Below, piece by piece: positions 62,686 through 64,000 of a stretch of DNA of 64,000 nt. The notes under the pieces were generated by a model. It was not told the DNA's origin. It was given only the letters and a program-made list of their open reading frames with translations, and did not search any database. Every line of letters begins with the position of its first letter. Position 1 is the stretch's first letter. Origin of the DNA: Rhyzopertha dominica (taxonomy: Eukaryota > Arthropoda > Insecta > Coleoptera > Bostrichidae); the NCBI GenBank assembly GCA_025024175.1, contig QCXZ01000064.1, positions 1,798,001-1,862,000 on the forward strand, in the 5' to 3' direction. The translations under genes and the position numbers were made by a program.

Positions 62686-64000
62686 TATTATCCAGCAGAC
62701 AATTAAGTCCAATTACAGGATAAATACAAAAAAACAGAAACAGTCAGCAAAAATGTTCATATATGCACAAATTGAATTAAATTCTATAATTCAAAGAATA
62801 CAAAAAATGAATGAATTTATGTATAACAAAGACAATAATGAAAAAAAAGTACATAAAGTCAGAGTGGAATTCGAGGAATAAACACTATGGAATACCAGTT
62901 ATTACACTTTTAGAAATTTTCTTAAATGTTAAGCTGCTACCACAAAACAGGTCAAGGGTTTGGTTGTACTTATTATAGTTTCTTACAGCAGTATATAGTG
63001 GAGAATTAAAGTGGTGCATGGTACTAGTGACTTCATAGCTAAACAGAGTAGTATATCTACTAGCTGGTCGCGGGATCTGAAATTTTAGCATCTGTAACAA
63101 TAGTTGAGATACAAAAGTGCCATCAACTAACTTATACAAAAACAAAACAGAAGAGTAGCATCATCTACCAGCTAACGCAGATTGAGAAAAGGTTGCAAGT
63201 AAAACACATTGTGGGTAGTTTTGTACAGGATAAGCGTGATATTTAACAAAATACAAATATTTCAAAAACCTTCGTTGAACTCTTTCCAGGGCATTTACAT
63301 GATTGTCATAATGGGGGCTCCAGACCAATGAACAATATTCTAATTTGTTTCTAATATAACAATAATATAAAGACAAGAGCGTATCAATATTTACGAAACC
63401 TCTGGTATTTCTCTTTACAAAACCGAGCATCTTCAAAGCATCCTCACAAATTTTCTCAATGTGCGGAAAGAAGGACAGCTGACTATCGATGACGACGCCA
63501 AGATCCCGAACTCGAGAGCGTTTCTCCAAAATAATGCCATTTATATTATAATCAAAAGTAAAATTACTGATTTTGCGAGAACACGTTAGTACACAACATT
63601 TAGTGATATTGACTGTCAGTCTATTGTGGCTACACCACTGAACAAAGGAATCAATAGACTTCTGCAATGCAACACAATCAGATTCCGAATTAATTACATT
63701 GAATATTTTTAAATCATCTGCGTATAGCAAAAACGGACATGACAACTACTCCTTCACACTATTAATGTAAATATTGAAAAGTAAAAGACCAAGAATTGAG
63801 CCTTGTGTCACACCAGTTGGTGTATTGAATTGTGCAGATTTAACATTTCTATATTCAAGAAACTGCCTTCTACCGTGCAACATTGAATGAAACAATTTGA
63901 TAAGATTATCACAGAGACCGATGCTATCCAGCTTGCTCAGGAGAATATCCACGTCCACAGTATCAAATGCTTTAGACATATCCGTATAAACTACATCGAT
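62649..64000 (-). mobile_element. CR1/Jockey-like non-LTR retrotransposon, 3' half, largest intact RT; runs off right edge
   Basis: Minus strand, ending in (TAA)n at 62649-62682 followed (in plus orientation) by 'TACTTTATTATCCAGCAGAC'. Protein from the edge inward: motif A 'DMSKAFDTVDVDILLSKLD', motif B 'TPTGVTQGSILGLLLFNIYI' and the intact catalytic 'FLLYADDLKIF' (~63720). Then the thumb 'RVRDLGVVIDSQLSFFPHIE' (~63480) and the C-terminus 'LEYCSLVWSPHYDNHVNALE' / 'RVQRRFLKYLYF' (~63300), ending 'KISKSVITGIP' at 62885. Only two in-frame stops interrupt it (63746-63748 TAG; 63161-63163 TGA), so it is the youngest non-LTR copy here. The tail matches the 13.2 kb copy. Confidence 0.9.

Noticed and set aside
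1..64000. tRNA, rRNA or CRISPR features
   Set aside because: Reading both strands by eye I found no cloverleaf with a B-box, no rRNA-like block and no regularly spaced direct repeats. A tool-based scan could still find a diverged tRNA.

Overview
The window looks like a stretch of an AT-rich insect (at least arthropod) genome, quite possibly a beetle. I infer this from its transposon content: mariner/Tc1 families, Penelope-like elements with a GIY-YIG domain, CR1/Jockey-type non-LTR elements, a few GC-rich islands and spliced-gene-like signals. I recognise no conserved host protein-coding gene, tRNA, rRNA or CRISPR array. Nearly everything identifiable is a mobile element in some stage of decay, and isolated N bases are scattered through the sequence.

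Layout. 0-5 kb: a non-LTR 3' fragment, then two ~0.9 kb direct copies of an unknown repeat. 6.5-9.35 kb: an element bounded by CACTG inverted ends with ACTAC-rich subterminal regions. 9.6-17.7 kb: scattered Penelope fragments, a 2.4 kb CR1/Jockey-like copy, a CpG-rich promoter/exon candidate, and a Tc1-like gene interrupted by a mariner. 17.9-25.1 kb: purine tract, unknown repeats, a mariner remnant, a DDE transposase, a DD37E Tc1-like remnant and a retroelement C-terminus. 25.3-32.3 kb: a second CpG-rich island, a long RT with a mutated catalytic motif, and a retroelement split by a 2.3 kb mariner with very long (about 325 bp) inverted repeats. 34.3-40.1 kb: the best Penelope copy (minus strand), a tyrosine-recombinase remnant and a complete 2.16 kb DDE transposon with its terminal repeats. 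43.1-46.4 kb: a near-perfect 193 bp foldback carrying hammerhead-type motifs on both strands, a copia integrase relic and a MITE. 48-54.7 kb: an RT relic, a second Penelope copy with an inverted end, a canonical type I hammerhead ribozyme fold, and a mariner deletion derivative. 55.5-64 kb: two more copies of the 15 kb mariner family, retroelement relics, a third CpG-rich island with an RFX X-box-like palindrome, and a CR1/Jockey-like copy running off the right edge.

The most interesting signal is self-cleaving RNA. A complete hammerhead core with all three helices lies at 52636-52725. Hammerhead motifs occur in both arms of the 43.1 kb foldback. A hammerhead-like variant, in which the C3-G8 pair appears replaced by U3-A8, sits at the ends of both larger Penelope copies. 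These modules fit the known association of hammerheads with Penelope-like retroelements, but the 52.6 kb one is not obviously part of a Penelope copy. Two insertions of one transposon inside another can be read from interrupted reading frames, giving a relative order of events.
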